Positions 44,229 through 53,225 of a stretch of 64,000 bases of DNA are shown in pieces. How positions within the stretch are numbered: position 1 is the first letter of the stretch; each line of letters begins with the position of its first letter. The notes under the pieces are model-generated. The model saw only the letters and a list, made by a program, of their open reading frames with translations. It made no database searches and was not told where the DNA came from. The DNA comes from Thermoplasmata archaeon. GTDB taxonomy: Archaea; Thermoplasmatota; Thermoplasmata; Lutacidiplasmatales; UBA184. The DNA is taken from the NCBI GenBank assembly GCA_022750195.1, contig JAKIWE010000002.1:168581-232580 (forward strand), in the 5' to 3' direction. A program made the translations under genes and the position numbers.

Positions 44229-46366
44229 CGTCGGATCGGCTTTCCACTCATCCGGAGGTTAACGCCCTCATAGGAAGTGTCTTTTCTGCTCCGGCGTCTC
44301 CATTGGACTCGCTTTTTGAGGGAGGCGTTTCGCTCGATCTCGCGGTAAGAGATGACGTCGCCTTCGGCCAGAGCAAGTGGCTCGAGCTCGGAAAAGTCTC
44401 AATCCACGCGAGCGGCGTTGCCAGTGATGAAAACTCCGCTCAGCCGCTTAGTCGAGCCGCGCTCATGGGGTCCTTCGAATGGGCAATCCCTACACTCACC
44501 TCAGTTACAGATCAACTGGAAGCGCTCACAACCCTAGATTCAGCTGCTCCGGCGGCTGGAGGTCGCAGGGCCTCAGATCCTGCAGTAACTCGGCACAAGC
44601 TAGAGGAGGTTGCAAAATGGATCGCGTGCTCGGCAGTAAGGAGCGGTCTGATCCACCCTGTATTTGACGCCGGCTTGATTGAGGATTTGCCGTTCATCGC
44701 CCCCACGACTATCGTATGCGATACGTCAGCGGTGGCCCATGGCGCGCTGAATTTTGCGGCTCGATTCCTTCCGCCTCACGCCCGTTTCCGAGTACCCGCC
44801 ATAGTTAGCATGGAATTGATTGCCCAGACAGACAACTATCTCTCGGCAAGGAGAGGCGGGGCACTCACTCAGTTGCAAAGAATCGGCGCCCTCGGCCATC
44901 ACGCCATAAGCCAAGCCGGTCTTAGATGTTTGACCAGGCTCGCACTTCAACCCGATGTGGAAGTGGATCGGCCCAGACTCGGGGCCGACCCACTGAGGGG
45001 CATCGCCGAGCAGTCCCCCGATACAGAGGACAAGCTCCTTGGGATCCATCAGCTCGTGAAGAGCTTCGCAGACCGGCTCATTCTTGAGACTGCGATTCAG
45101 CAGAGAGAAAAGCAAACCTCTGATTGCAAGATTGGACTTCTCACCTCCGACCAGGGTCTAGCGCGAGCCGCCCTTGCTGAGGGCGTCCAGCCGTTCTTCT
45201 TCGACTCAGCCGCGAGCAAGAAGGCGTTCGGAACGACCGTTCTTGGAACATGCTTTGCTCCTCTCGTCGACCCTCAGTCGGACGCCCGATTGTACGCAGT
45301 GCCACTGACCGAGGTGCTCTGGGAGCTCGCCGTCTCCTTTGGGTCGGTTAGGCTCCAACAATCGACTCCCACGAAGAGCTTAGAAGTGACTGCAATCGGC
45401 CACAGCCTTTCCTGGCAACCTTTCCATTCACGCAATGATCTGATGTGGGTCAGGACCGAAGGTAGCACGGAAGCTGGGGCGGCCCCTCGAGGGAAGCGGG
45501 GACTCGCCCGCGCTCAAACCATCCTCGATCTCCCATCAGCGAAGGTCAAAGCGGCCCCCAGAGTGCCGCCATCGTCCTCACGTGGGTTGTTGGGTTCCTA
45601 TCGCTTCAGTCCCTCGGCAATGGTCATGTTGATCGATACCATGGCGGACAGGAATCGGCTCGAGGACTCCGAAGCTATGCAGCTTCTCGGGATTGCCAAC
45701 TACCAAGGCTACCTCGACTATCGAAATTTCCTAATCTCAGGAGAAATGGCCGCGGCCCAGGGGAATGGGCTGGCGCCTCTGGCGGCTCTGCGCAATCTTA
45801 GGATCGCAATCCGCCAACAGGATTTCGACGCGGCAGAGGCATTATTCCGACAAGTGCCGTCCTTCGCTCGATTCCTTTCCGAACTCAAGACGGGTTCTCC
45901 AACTGACCCGGGGAGTCTCAAACTTGTTCGACCCGCCGCTGTTAGCTCGTATCTCCCCCTCGCGGATGCCGCAGCGTGCGTGCTGTTTGTTCCCGGCGAG
46001 GGGATCTACGCAACACCGTTAAAACCGGACGCTCGCAGGTTCGCCGCGATGGGGCTTGCGGCGTTCAACGATTTGCGTAAAGGAGAAGAGCTTGTACGCA
46101 CAGGGCAGTGGCTCGAGGAACTTGGGCGGGCGGGTCTTCACCCTCTACGGACGAGGAGCCTCCTCGAACAATCATGGAGGGACAAGCTGCTAGTTCGTTC
46201 GTTCGAGGGGTCCACCCCGGAGACGAGATTCAAGGGACACAACGTCCACGCGTTCTCGACCGTCCAAGGTAGGGCACGTTTGGAGGAGCTCTCCCTGTAC
46301 GATGGACTGTTCCTCATGCCGGGGCGTGCCAGCGTCAGCCTGAGATTGGGTAAGGTCGAGACATGA
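44225..46366 (+). CDS. Large PIN-domain protein B of the PIN/AAA operon
   Basis: A 713-aa protein. Residues about 160-330 form a PIN RNase-like domain with all four acidic positions: D166 in TTIVCDTSAV, E197 in IVSMELIAQ, D283 in FADRLI and D309 in LLTSDQGLA. The N-terminal 155 and C-terminal 380 residues have no fold I recognise; the C-terminal half contains helical LPLADAAAC and ENL-type stretches. Typical PIN toxins are about 130 aa, so this is far larger. ATGA overlaps link it to A upstream and to the AAA protein downstream. Confidence 0.75.
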   Translation: MTSDRLSTHPEVNALIGSVFSAPASPLDSLFEGGVSLDLAVRDDVAFGQSKWLELGKVSIHASGVASDENSAQPLSRAALMGSFEWAIPTLTSVTDQLEALTTLDSAAPAAGGRRASDPAVTRHKLEEVAKWIACSAVRSGLIHPVFDAGLIEDLPFIAPTTIVCDTSAVAHGALNFAARFLPPHARFRVPAIVSMELIAQTDNYLSARRGGALTQLQRIGALGHHAISQAGLRCLTRLALQPDVEVDRPRLGADPLRGIAEQSPDTEDKLLGIHQLVKSFADRLILETAIQQREKQTSDCKIGLLTSDQGLARAALAEGVQPFFFDSAASKKAFGTTVLGTCFAPLVDPQSDARLYAVPLTEVLWELAVSFGSVRLQQSTPTKSLEVTAIGHSLSWQPFHSRNDLMWVRTEGSTEAGAAPRGKRGLARAQTILDLPSAKVKAAPRVPPSSSRGLLGSYRFSPSAMVMLIDTMADRNRLEDSEAMQLLGIANYQGYLDYRNFLISGEMAAAQGNGLAPLAALRNLRIAIRQQDFDAAEALFRQVPSFARFLSELKTGSPTDPGSLKLVRPAAVSSYLPLADAAACVLFVPGEGIYATPLKPDARRFAAMGLAAFNDLRKGEELVRTGQWLEELGRAGLHPLRTRSLLEQSWRDKLLVRSFEGSTPETRFKGHNVHAFSTVQGRARLEELSLYDGLFLMPGRASVSLRLGKVET

Positions 46367-47520
46367 ACGTTCGATCCCTTCTGGGAACAACGGCAGTCTC
46401 CGAGCAGACGCTTTCGCAAAAGGCATTTCAGAGATACGGTGTCATTAGGAACCCGTTCCCTTCTGCAGCTCAAACCTTCGACCATCCTCGGCTTCCCATT
46501 CAAGGCGTCGATCAACGAATCGTAGACGCCGTGCACGAGTTTGAGGGGGGGGAGAACAAAACGCGCGTGTTTGTAGTCGAGGGCACTCAAGGAGTCGGAA
46601 AGACAAACCTTCTGAACAACTACCAGCGGGATTTGGAGGATTATTTCTCCAAGGAGAAGGGCTTCTACATAATCAAATACTACCCGGACCCCGAGCGAGA
46701 TTTTGACAGAATCGTGCGGCGGATTTTCCAAGATCTAGGTGAGGTTCACCTGCTCAAGCTCGTTTCCGCTTTGTCGGAGATGTCGGATGAGGAAATGGGC
46801 CAGGAGATAAACTCACTTCGCAGCTACGAGGTGCGAGTAATGCTTCGCAAGCTTGTCGAGGCGACCAAGGACCAGAGTCTTGAACGCTCACAAGGGCTTG
46901 CCTTGGCTCTCCAATGGCTGACGGGCTTGAGACTCCTGAATCGGCACCGCGACGCACTTGGCGTCCAATTCAGACTTGATACAGTCGAGTCCCGGACTCA
47001 AGCCCTCCACGACGTCGTCTACCTTGGTGCCAAGTTGGGTGTCCTGAAAGGACTAATCCTCCTCTTGGACGAGCTCGAGAAACAAGGCAGCACGCTTCCT
47101 GAAAAGACTGTAACACTCTACCTTTCCGCCATCCGCGCATTGATCGATTCTCTTCCTCGACATCTGTTCATGATTCTGGCCATCACGCCAGAGGCTCGAA
47201 CGAGGTACTATGGGATGCTCCCTGCTCTTGCGAGCCGATTATCCGACATTCTCGTCCTTAATCCCCTAACTGAGCTTAATCAAGCTCAGGAGTTGTACAA
47301 GGGGTATCTCGGTTGGGCGCGCGATGAGGCGGTAAAGTCGCAGAAATTCCCAGGCGTAACATCGAAGAGCGAGGAGCTCTTTTCCGCAGACGAAATCAAG
47401 AATCTCTACACAGACCTTTACTCAAAGTCTGCTGAGGCAGCCTTCACCGGAGTGACTCAACGAGAGTTCCTTCGACAGCTTAGCAATATGACCAACGAGA
47501 AATTTGAGCACTTGGTGTAG
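46363..47520 (+). CDS. AAA/P-loop ATPase C of the PIN/AAA operon
   Basis: A 385-aa protein. Walker A is VVEGTQGVGKTNLL (residues about 71-84), Walker B is LKGLILLLDELEK (D236, E237) and a sensor-like MILAITPEARTR follows near 270. The N-terminal ...YGVIRNPFPSAAQTFDHPR and the P-loop layout resemble Orc/Cdc6-like and BREX BrxD-like ATPases (inference). No membrane or DNA-binding HTH is obvious; the C-terminal VTQREFLRQLSNMTNEKFE helix could be a winged-helix part. It would power or gate the PIN nuclease. Confidence 0.75.
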   Translation: MNVRSLLGTTAVSEQTLSQKAFQRYGVIRNPFPSAAQTFDHPRLPIQGVDQRIVDAVHEFEGGENKTRVFVVEGTQGVGKTNLLNNYQRDLEDYFSKEKGFYIIKYYPDPERDFDRIVRRIFQDLGEVHLLKLVSALSEMSDEEMGQEINSLRSYEVRVMLRKLVEATKDQSLERSQGLALALQWLTGLRLLNRHRDALGVQFRLDTVESRTQALHDVVYLGAKLGVLKGLILLLDELEKQGSTLPEKTVTLYLSAIRALIDSLPRHLFMILAITPEARTRYYGMLPALASRLSDILVLNPLTELNQAQELYKGYLGWARDEAVKSQKFPGVTSKSEELFSADEIKNLYTDLYSKSAEAAFTGVTQREFLRQLSNMTNEKFEHLV

Positions 47521-47891
47521 CCGACTAAAGAGGGTGATTTTCGGGACGGGAGAGAGGGACTGGTGGGCTGCCGGCCCGGCGCAGTCTGTTTTGGGAGTTG
47601 GGCCTTTTCGGCGAGTAACCGGCGTATGGGGGATCTCCACGACAATGAGCGCGCTCAACCTTCAAGCCAACCAGGTTTTCCAAGACGAATCCCCGGGGAT
47701 TCCATGAGAATCGTTGACTACTAGCAGCTCCGCGGGCTCGGATTCTTGCCTACTCCTCGGAGGCAACCCCTACTGCTATCAGACTCGCACTAGAGCGCTC
47801 AATGCGGCGTTTCCTGGGAACGCCAAGTTTGACCTCTAAGTCGAAACGGTGATGCGGAATGGCGCGTCGGTCAACACGAGCTCACCGGTCG
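47521..47891. other. Gap after the PIN/AAA operon
   Basis: About 370 bases. A 41-codon frame (TTG near 47711 to the TAA near 47836; reads LLLGGNPYCYQTRTRALNAA) looks slightly protein-like and may be a remnant. No terminator-type T-run is seen. Confidence 0.35.
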
Positions 47892-48254
47892 ATGGGTGCG
47901 CGTGTGTCGGTTAAGGTCACTCTTCCCGATGGGTCCGCGGCTGGCGGATCGACTATTCAGGCGTTCAATCGGAACGCATGGGGAAAGCACGATCGTCACT
48001 GGGAGGGTACAACGGACTCGAATGGGGAGCATGTTTGGGCTTCGATGGACACGGGCTGGGCAGGTGACCTCTACGATTTCAAAGCGGATTTCGTCGACGC
48101 GGATGGAGTTCGCTGGAGAGGGAAGAGCACCCGACGAGTCAAAGCCCCGACGAGCTTTCTGATTGGACTCGCCCCCTTCGTCCCGCCAGTTGGGGAGTTC
48201 TCGGACGCGTTAATAACGAAGCTCCAAGGTGCTGAAGGGGGTGTGGCCTTGTAG
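47892..48254 (+). CDS. Small beta-sandwich protein (Ig/transthyretin-like)
   Basis: 120 aa from the ATG at 47892; the frame opens at 47859. SVKVTLPDGSAAGGSTIQAF, then WEGTTDSNGEHVWASMDTGW is the strand-turn pattern of carboxypeptidase-regulatory or transthyretin-like beta-sandwiches. No signal peptide is evident. The function is unknown. It is the first gene after the PIN/AAA operon and is not clearly part of it. Confidence 0.55.
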   Translation: MGARVSVKVTLPDGSAAGGSTIQAFNRNAWGKHDRHWEGTTDSNGEHVWASMDTGWAGDLYDFKADFVDADGVRWRGKSTRRVKAPTSFLIGLAPFVPPVGEFSDALITKLQGAEGGVAL

Positions 48255-48296
48255 CAGGCGATTGGTGAACTCGAAATCGCCCGACGTTCCGGCCTG

Positions 48297-48587
48297 GTGC
48301 TAGGTGTCGTATCGATCGGTTCTCATGTTCTGGAGGGCCTCATCCAGGTCAAGTGTCGCCTCGCCGGAAAATGGGACGAAAGGCTCGCGTCAGAACCCCT
48401 CGGGAGTCTTCTGAAGGAGGACGCCGTGAAGGAGGTGTTCCCGGGCGGATGGATCGACAAGCTAGAGGCATTCTCGAGACTCCGCAGGCCGAGTGTTCAC
48501 CCGAAAGGCGCCGTCGGGCAACCGGAGGAGGCTTCCCTCGCAGTTGGGTTGGTCCGGGGGTTGGCCGAGGAACTTCTCGGCCCTTGA
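48297..48587 (+). CDS. Helical hypothetical protein, possible DUF4145-like remnant
   Basis: 96 aa from GTG 48297. HVLEGLIQVKCRLAGKWDERLA, then WIDKLEAFSRLRRPSVHPKG and an EEASLAVGLVRGLAEELL end helix. An R-R-x-x-x-H-P turn followed by a long helix resembles the C-terminus of HEPN-like DUF4145 proteins (inference). The frame is open for about 14 more codons upstream, so it may be the 3' part of a lost larger gene. Confidence 0.4.
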   Translation: MLGVVSIGSHVLEGLIQVKCRLAGKWDERLASEPLGSLLKEDAVKEVFPGGWIDKLEAFSRLRRPSVHPKGAVGQPEEASLAVGLVRGLAEELLGP

Positions 48588-49105
48588 GGAGCGGGGTAGG
48601 CCGCAGTCGCGGGTTTGGCCGCTCATCGACCACTCCCGACTGGGCGCATCCGGAGTGATACCCCGGAGGAGCCTCCGACGTGGTATTCGAGAGCAGGGCC
48701 TAACGCATCCCAGCACGGGCGACATTGGACTGGATCTAGTCCCCGAAAGAGGCATCCGAAATGTTCTGCGCAGGAGCCATACCGCCCTTCAGTTCCCAGT
48801 CTGGGAGTCGAACCTGCTCTGACCCATGCCGGCGCACCGCGATTCCCTACCTCGACAACGTCTTTGGACGGGATCGCGATGGTCAACAGGGGCCTACCGT
48901 TTCTAGCCGCCAAAACGAGGGGCCGTAAACGGGTTCGATGAGCGCCTCGGGAGGCTCGATCTCTACCGTTCAATTCCCGGCATGTATCATAGAAAGCGCT
49001 GGCGTAATGTATCCGGTTGCTGTTGAAGAATAGGAGTGTCAAGTCATCGTGACTCTTGCGCCCGTAGCGCCCCGTACCCTCTTTCTGAGTTCGTACGGGA
49101 GTTAG
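48588..49105. other. Gap without a believable gene
   Basis: About 520 bases. CTGGGAGTCGAA at 48801-48812 recurs exactly at 57909-57920 and is loosely like the right arm of the 51180 element. CCCAG-T-CTGGG overlaps it as a small hairpin. Nothing else is seen. Confidence 0.35.
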
Positions 49106-49696
49106 GTGAACGCTTTCGAGAAGACGGCTGGCGCCGGAGGGGAGGGCGACATATCAAACCGAATCAACATCACGGACGAATGGAAGGAAGCGCGAAACGT
49201 CATCAACAACTGCGATTCCCAGGTCTCGGACATCCGGAAGTACGGGCTCTCCTTTGTTTCCGGATTACTCGCGGCGCAAGGGCTTATTGAGTTCCCGCTG
49301 AAGTCGGCGTCGCAGGTTGTCCCTGATTCCGTCAAACTCTCCATCCTAATCGCGAGTTACCTGCTGATTGTGGGAATCTTCGACCTCGATCGCAAAGCTC
49401 GAAACACTCAACGTGCCGCGGCTCACCGAGCGTGCATGCTCGAGGGGCGGAGTGGACTTCAGCTCGGCTTAACCCAGCTGATTAGCAAGTCCTATGGGTC
49501 GGAGGCCGCCGTCACATCGGCCGATGTCCTGTACTTGGTGTTCGTGGGTGCCACCACCATTCTTGGGCTGGCGGTCCTAGGCATCACTTCCCTCACACCA
49601 AGCTTCGACCTAGTCGTCCTCCTTGTGTTCGCGGGAGGAACCGCGGCCGTAGTCTACTTGTTCGGTCACACCAACCGACTCCGACGGTTCCTGTGA
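49106..49696 (+). CDS. Four-TM membrane protein (SLATT-like), partner of the MBL protein
   Basis: A 196-aa protein from GTG 49106. A soluble N-terminus (EWKEARNVINNCDSQVSDIRKYG) leads into two TM pairs: about residues 46-95 (LSFVSGLLAAQGLIEF, LSILIASYLLIVGIF) and about 137-188 (VLYLVFVGATTILGLAVLGI, LVVLLVFAGGTAAVVYLFG), separated by a charged stretch. This is like the SLATT/S-4TM pore-forming effectors of conflict systems (inference). Its stop overlaps the metallo-beta-lactamase gene (GTGA). Confidence 0.65.
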   Translation: MNAFEKTAGAGGEGDISNRINITDEWKEARNVINNCDSQVSDIRKYGLSFVSGLLAAQGLIEFPLKSASQVVPDSVKLSILIASYLLIVGIFDLDRKARNTQRAAAHRACMLEGRSGLQLGLTQLISKSYGSEAAVTSADVLYLVFVGATTILGLAVLGITSLTPSFDLVVLLVFAGGTAAVVYLFGHTNRLRRFL

Positions 49697-50985
49697 CCCG
49701 GCACCTGGCGACCGCCTTCACAACACATGGCGTGGGTCAGGGTCTGTTCTACTCGGGTGTCATCGCCCCAGAGGAAGCGACACGCCCGCTCAATTTCGTT
49801 TACGATTGCGGCGTGAACTACGACGTTCCGGTTCGACCGTTCCTACACCAGAGAGTTGACAGTTACAGGAGCCAGACTCTTGGGGTTCAGAGGGGAACGA
49901 GGACCGAGTTAGATCTTCTGTTCGTCTCGCACTTGCATGGAGATCATGCGTCGGGGCTTCGGCGACTTCTACGCGATGTGTCGACGAAGTACGTCTTTCT
50001 ACCGTACCTGAGCCAAGTCGACCGCACAATCGCAGCGCTCGCTAGCCCGGAGGCCGAAGAGTGGTACTTCGACTTCCTCAGTGACCCGGTCCTGTATCTG
50101 AAGAACGAGCTGGATGTAGGGAAGATCGTACTGATGCTCCGAGGAGGGCCCCCGGAGAATGATGTGCGTATTGAAGATCGCCCAAGGGACCCTTCCGAAG
50201 CTCTCGATGCCGCGGTGCGCGGTCTTAGAGACGCGGAAAGTCCGGATCGCCTTCTCGGATCTGAGCCGAATCGGTCGGAATGGAATCGCCTCCGCGGAAA
50301 TCGCGACCTACTCTTCAAGACGGACACCAGGGCCCTCAACCTTCCTCAGTGGATGTTCCGATTCTATTCCGTGCAATCGAACCCCGACGCGCTGCGAAGC
50401 TTCCACGTCGAGCTACAGCGGTTGACCGCGAAGCTTTCCCTGCGCGACTTGCTAACAGTTGGGAAGAATCGAACGCTACTCCGAGAGACGTACGAGAGAC
50501 TCGCCAATGCGGATGATGTGTTGAAAGGTGAGGTCAACAACACCTCCCTCGTCACTTTCCACGGTCCCACCAAGGGAGCGACGGGAGCTCAACAGTTCGG
50601 ATTCGACGGTGGAGCGGTCTGCTGTTTCGGTCCCCACGCAACTACTCACCCGCCCCGCATGTGGCCGTTCGGAACCTTGCTGACGGGGGACATCAACCTC
50701 CGCCAGGATTCAATTGTAGATACCCTCCGGGATCACTTTATCCACGAGAGAACCGAGGTAGGAACGCTCTTCGTTCCCCATCACGGATCGATCGATTCGT
50801 GGGACGCGACGACGCTCGACGATTACCCCAACGCCGTTCAGGCCATTGTCTCGGCTGGGGTGGATAGCTACTACCGGCATCCGTCACCCACTGTCATCCG
50901 AGACCTCTGCGGTGCCCGTCGAACGTTGCATTGGGCCAATCAATTCTGTCAGGTCACCCAGTCGATGGCACTGGAACTCCCATAG
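49693..50985 (+). CDS. Metallo-beta-lactamase-fold hydrolase (ComEC-like MBL)
   Basis: A 430-aa protein from GTG 49693. LLFVSHLHGDHASGLRRLL is the H-x-H-x-D-H zinc motif (about residues 75-93), LLTGDINL is the later Asp motif (about 330) and TLFVPHHGSIDSW is the last His motif. The shape and the VPHHGS ending match the MBL domain of ComEC and RNase-like relatives, which hydrolyse phosphodiesters. There is a long insert between the first two motifs. It is co-translated with a 4-TM protein, so it may act on nucleic acid or a nucleotide signal at the membrane. Confidence 0.78.
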   Translation: MTRHLATAFTTHGVGQGLFYSGVIAPEEATRPLNFVYDCGVNYDVPVRPFLHQRVDSYRSQTLGVQRGTRTELDLLFVSHLHGDHASGLRRLLRDVSTKYVFLPYLSQVDRTIAALASPEAEEWYFDFLSDPVLYLKNELDVGKIVLMLRGGPPENDVRIEDRPRDPSEALDAAVRGLRDAESPDRLLGSEPNRSEWNRLRGNRDLLFKTDTRALNLPQWMFRFYSVQSNPDALRSFHVELQRLTAKLSLRDLLTVGKNRTLLRETYERLANADDVLKGEVNNTSLVTFHGPTKGATGAQQFGFDGGAVCCFGPHATTHPPRMWPFGTLLTGDINLRQDSIVDTLRDHFIHERTEVGTLFVPHHGSIDSWDATTLDDYPNAVQAIVSAGVDSYYRHPSPTVIRDLCGARRTLHWANQFCQVTQSMALELP

Positions 50986-51277
50986 CACACGGTTCTAGAC
51001 GACCGCTACGGGCGGGAAGGAGAGCAGATTGCTGCCCGCCACTGAGTGGGCTCTAGCAAATTGGTGCCTGATCAACTGAGTCTCTCAACCTCCCTGGGCT
51101 CTGGCTCGGCTAGGGATTGGAACTTTTTTGCAATGCCTTCTCCCGGAATTGAATTGGAGAAGAGGAAGTCCGAGGGGAATTCGAATCCTCGTCCAGGATT
51201 CGAAATGAAGCCCGCTAGGCACCCCGAGCCCACCCACCCGTCCGCGTGTGAGGCGCCCTGGTTAGGGTGCCGCGTGG
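50986..51277. other. Gap holding an inverted-repeat element
   Basis: About 290 bases between the MBL and HNH genes. It holds the best copy of the dispersed 25-bp element (51180-51204) and a GGCGCCCT-GGTT-AGGGTGCC hairpin near 51252-51271. Confidence 0.5.
51180..51204. repeat. Dispersed inverted-repeat element, copy 1 (perfect)
   Basis: TTCGAATCC - TCGTCCA - GGATTCGAA: perfect 9-bp arms around a 7-base centre. Related copies lie at 55522, 60034 and 63356. Confidence 0.6.
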
Positions 51278-52216
51278 TCAGTGCCAATACTTCTGGAAGG
51301 CGTCGAGCCTCCATCGCAGAGCTTCCACAGCTGGCCGATCCTCGTCTCTCGAGGGGAGATTCAGTAGTCGTTTGCCCTCCCACGAGAGAACGTGATTTTT
51401 TGCAGCGCTTTTCCGGAACTCCGAATCGGCTGTAAGGCCGACTCTCAGATCCTCGTCGACGGTCCAGGCATTCCGATCGAACAGCGCGTGGTGGTTCCTG
51501 CAAAGGAGCAGACCATTTCGGACGTCACCGATCACCCCGTTGGCCTCGACTGGTATGATGTGGGCCGCCTCGACCCCTATCGGTCGGCCGCGGAGCCTGT
51601 ACCCTACGTTGCAGAGCGCACATCGTTCATTGTAGACCCTCCGAACAACTTCGCTGAATCGATGATCCCGCATAGTCCGGAGGGACTGAGCTTGCATCGG
51701 TCCGGAGGACTCGAAAGGGTGGAAGACCGGCTCAACATTCTCCGGCACCGGACTCGTCGTCCAGTCGATTGCTTCACCGCGAATGACGAAATGATCTCCG
51801 TCGAAGGCCTCTACGTAGGCCAGTCCCATTACCTCGTACTCGGAGAGACCCGAGGGGCCCCCCACCTGGCGGAAGACTCCTACAGGTATTCTGTCGTCCC
51901 GACACCTCAGCAGTCCTGCGTTTGTAGGGAGCGATAGGTCCGCCCTTCCATCGCGGGATTCGGGGGAGTAGAAGTAGGTCCAGGACCCGTCTGGCCTCCA
52001 TTCGATTCGCTTGTCCGCGTATGGGCTGGTCAGAGTCTGGCGAATCCAAAGGGCGTAGTTCGACCCCGCCGGCTTGTAGATTCCCCGCTGGCTTTGGAAT
52101 CCCCTAATGGTCGCCTGAAGTTCCTCGCTTGGCAGGATTTGGCCGAATAGCTCTCGGATTTTTGAGAGCTGGGCAGCCAGTTCTGGCACGGCTACATTTT
52201 CGAGGGGGTCGGCCAT
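51278..52216 (-). CDS. HNH endonuclease
   Basis: A 312-aa protein. The C-terminal part has the HNH core: ERCALCNVGYRLRGRPIGVE, then AAHIIPVEANGVIGDVRNGL and CRNHHALFDRNAWTVDEDL (H-N-H plus C-x2-C and C-x2-H zinc ligands). The N-terminal 180 residues (IYKPAGSNYALWIRQTL, RPDGSWTYFYSPESRDG, EYEVMGLAYVEAFDGDHFVI) form a beta-rich domain probably for DNA recognition. It is a restriction-type nuclease, probably modification-sensitive. Divergent from the Dam-like gene at 52338. Confidence 0.82.
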   Translation of the reverse strand: MADPLENVAVPELAAQLSKIRELFGQILPSEELQATIRGFQSQRGIYKPAGSNYALWIRQTLTSPYADKRIEWRPDGSWTYFYSPESRDGRADLSLPTNAGLLRCRDDRIPVGVFRQVGGPSGLSEYEVMGLAYVEAFDGDHFVIRGEAIDWTTSPVPENVEPVFHPFESSGPMQAQSLRTMRDHRFSEVVRRVYNERCALCNVGYRLRGRPIGVEAAHIIPVEANGVIGDVRNGLLLCRNHHALFDRNAWTVDEDLRVGLTADSEFRKSAAKNHVLSWEGKRLLNLPSRDEDRPAVEALRWRLDAFQKYWH

Positions 52217-52337
52217 CGCGTGACCGCCTGAGGCCTCGATTCTCTTTGAGCGTTCCTTGAACCGATGCGATGCCGCCGACGACGCGTTTCGCCACCTCTC
52301 CGATCGAGCGAAATAGCAGTCTCATGCTCCCTGGGCT

Positions 52338-53225
52338 GTGCCAAGAGTGGGCTGGGGAGATTTTCGTCCCGCTGTCCGGCACGTCGCGGCAAGTCCGTTT
52401 CTCAAGTGGGCTGGAGGAAAGGGTCAGGTCGTCGAGTCTCTGAAACCGTTCCTCGCCCCGCTCGGCCCACAAAACGCGTACTTCGAACCGTTTCTTGGGG
52501 GCGGGGCTGTGTACTTTTCCCTCAGGCCGACTCGGGCAGTCCTCTCGGACATCAATCGACCGCTCATCACGGCATTCCAGGAGGTCAAGGATGATCTTCC
52601 TCGCCTATTGGGGGAACTTGGCGAGTTGCCACCCCCAGCCTCCCAGCGTGACTACTATGAGCGTCGGGAGGAGTTTAACGACTATCTTGGTCAGAAGCAT
52701 GCCTGGGGAAGGAAAGTTCGCCTGCGTGTAGCCGCACTACTGATCTGGCTCAATCACACCTGCTTCAATGGCCTGTATCGTGTAAACAAGAGCGGCGCCT
52801 TCAACGTCCCGATGGGGTCGTATCGAAATCCTAGGATTTTCTCAGCCGACAAGCTTCGAGCAGATAGCGAAGTCCTGAACTCATCGGCGGCAAGAATCTC
52901 CGTCGGCGATTTCGAGGGCGCGCTCAGTGGGGCCGCCCCAGGGGACCTGGTCTACCTCGACCCACCGTACCAGCCGCTGACTGAAACCGCTCGTTTCACG
53001 AGCTACGCTAAGGAGGGCTTCGGGATTGATGAACAGCGACGCCTCTCAGATGTCGTCCACCGGCTGGTTGGCCGGGGGGTTCGCATTGTCTTGAGCAACT
53101 CGGAGACGGAGTTTGTCCGGGGCCTGTACAGCGATCTCAGAGCCGACGTGGTCATGGCGCCTCGGGCGATCAACTGTATCGGATCTAAGCGAGCGTCGGT
53201 GGCGGAGCTCGTGGTAACTGCCTAA
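52338..53225 (+). CDS. dam: Dam-like D12-class N6-adenine methyltransferase
   Basis: A 295-aa protein with the D12-class order: SPFLKWAGGKGQ (residues about 20-31), FEPFLGGGAVYFSL with the SAM site, then DLVYLDPPYQPL (DPPY, about 208). The length and order match Dam/DpnM alpha-class adenine methylases, so GATC is a plausible target. The start has a short extra N-terminus. It overlaps by 4 nt the stop of the next, convergent methylase. Confidence 0.88.
   Translation: MPRVGWGDFRPAVRHVAASPFLKWAGGKGQVVESLKPFLAPLGPQNAYFEPFLGGGAVYFSLRPTRAVLSDINRPLITAFQEVKDDLPRLLGELGELPPPASQRDYYERREEFNDYLGQKHAWGRKVRLRVAALLIWLNHTCFNGLYRVNKSGAFNVPMGSYRNPRIFSADKLRADSEVLNSSAARISVGDFEGALSGAAPGDLVYLDPPYQPLTETARFTSYAKEGFGIDEQRRLSDVVHRLVGRGVRIVLSNSETEFVRGLYSDLRADVVMAPRAINCIGSKRASVAELVVTA

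Noticed and set aside
38472-50985. A natural competence locus (DprA, ComF and ComEC-like genes together)
   Set aside because: The DprA and ComF relatives lack competence-specific domains, the MBL protein has no ComEC membrane channel, and the three are in separate operons; defence roles fit better.
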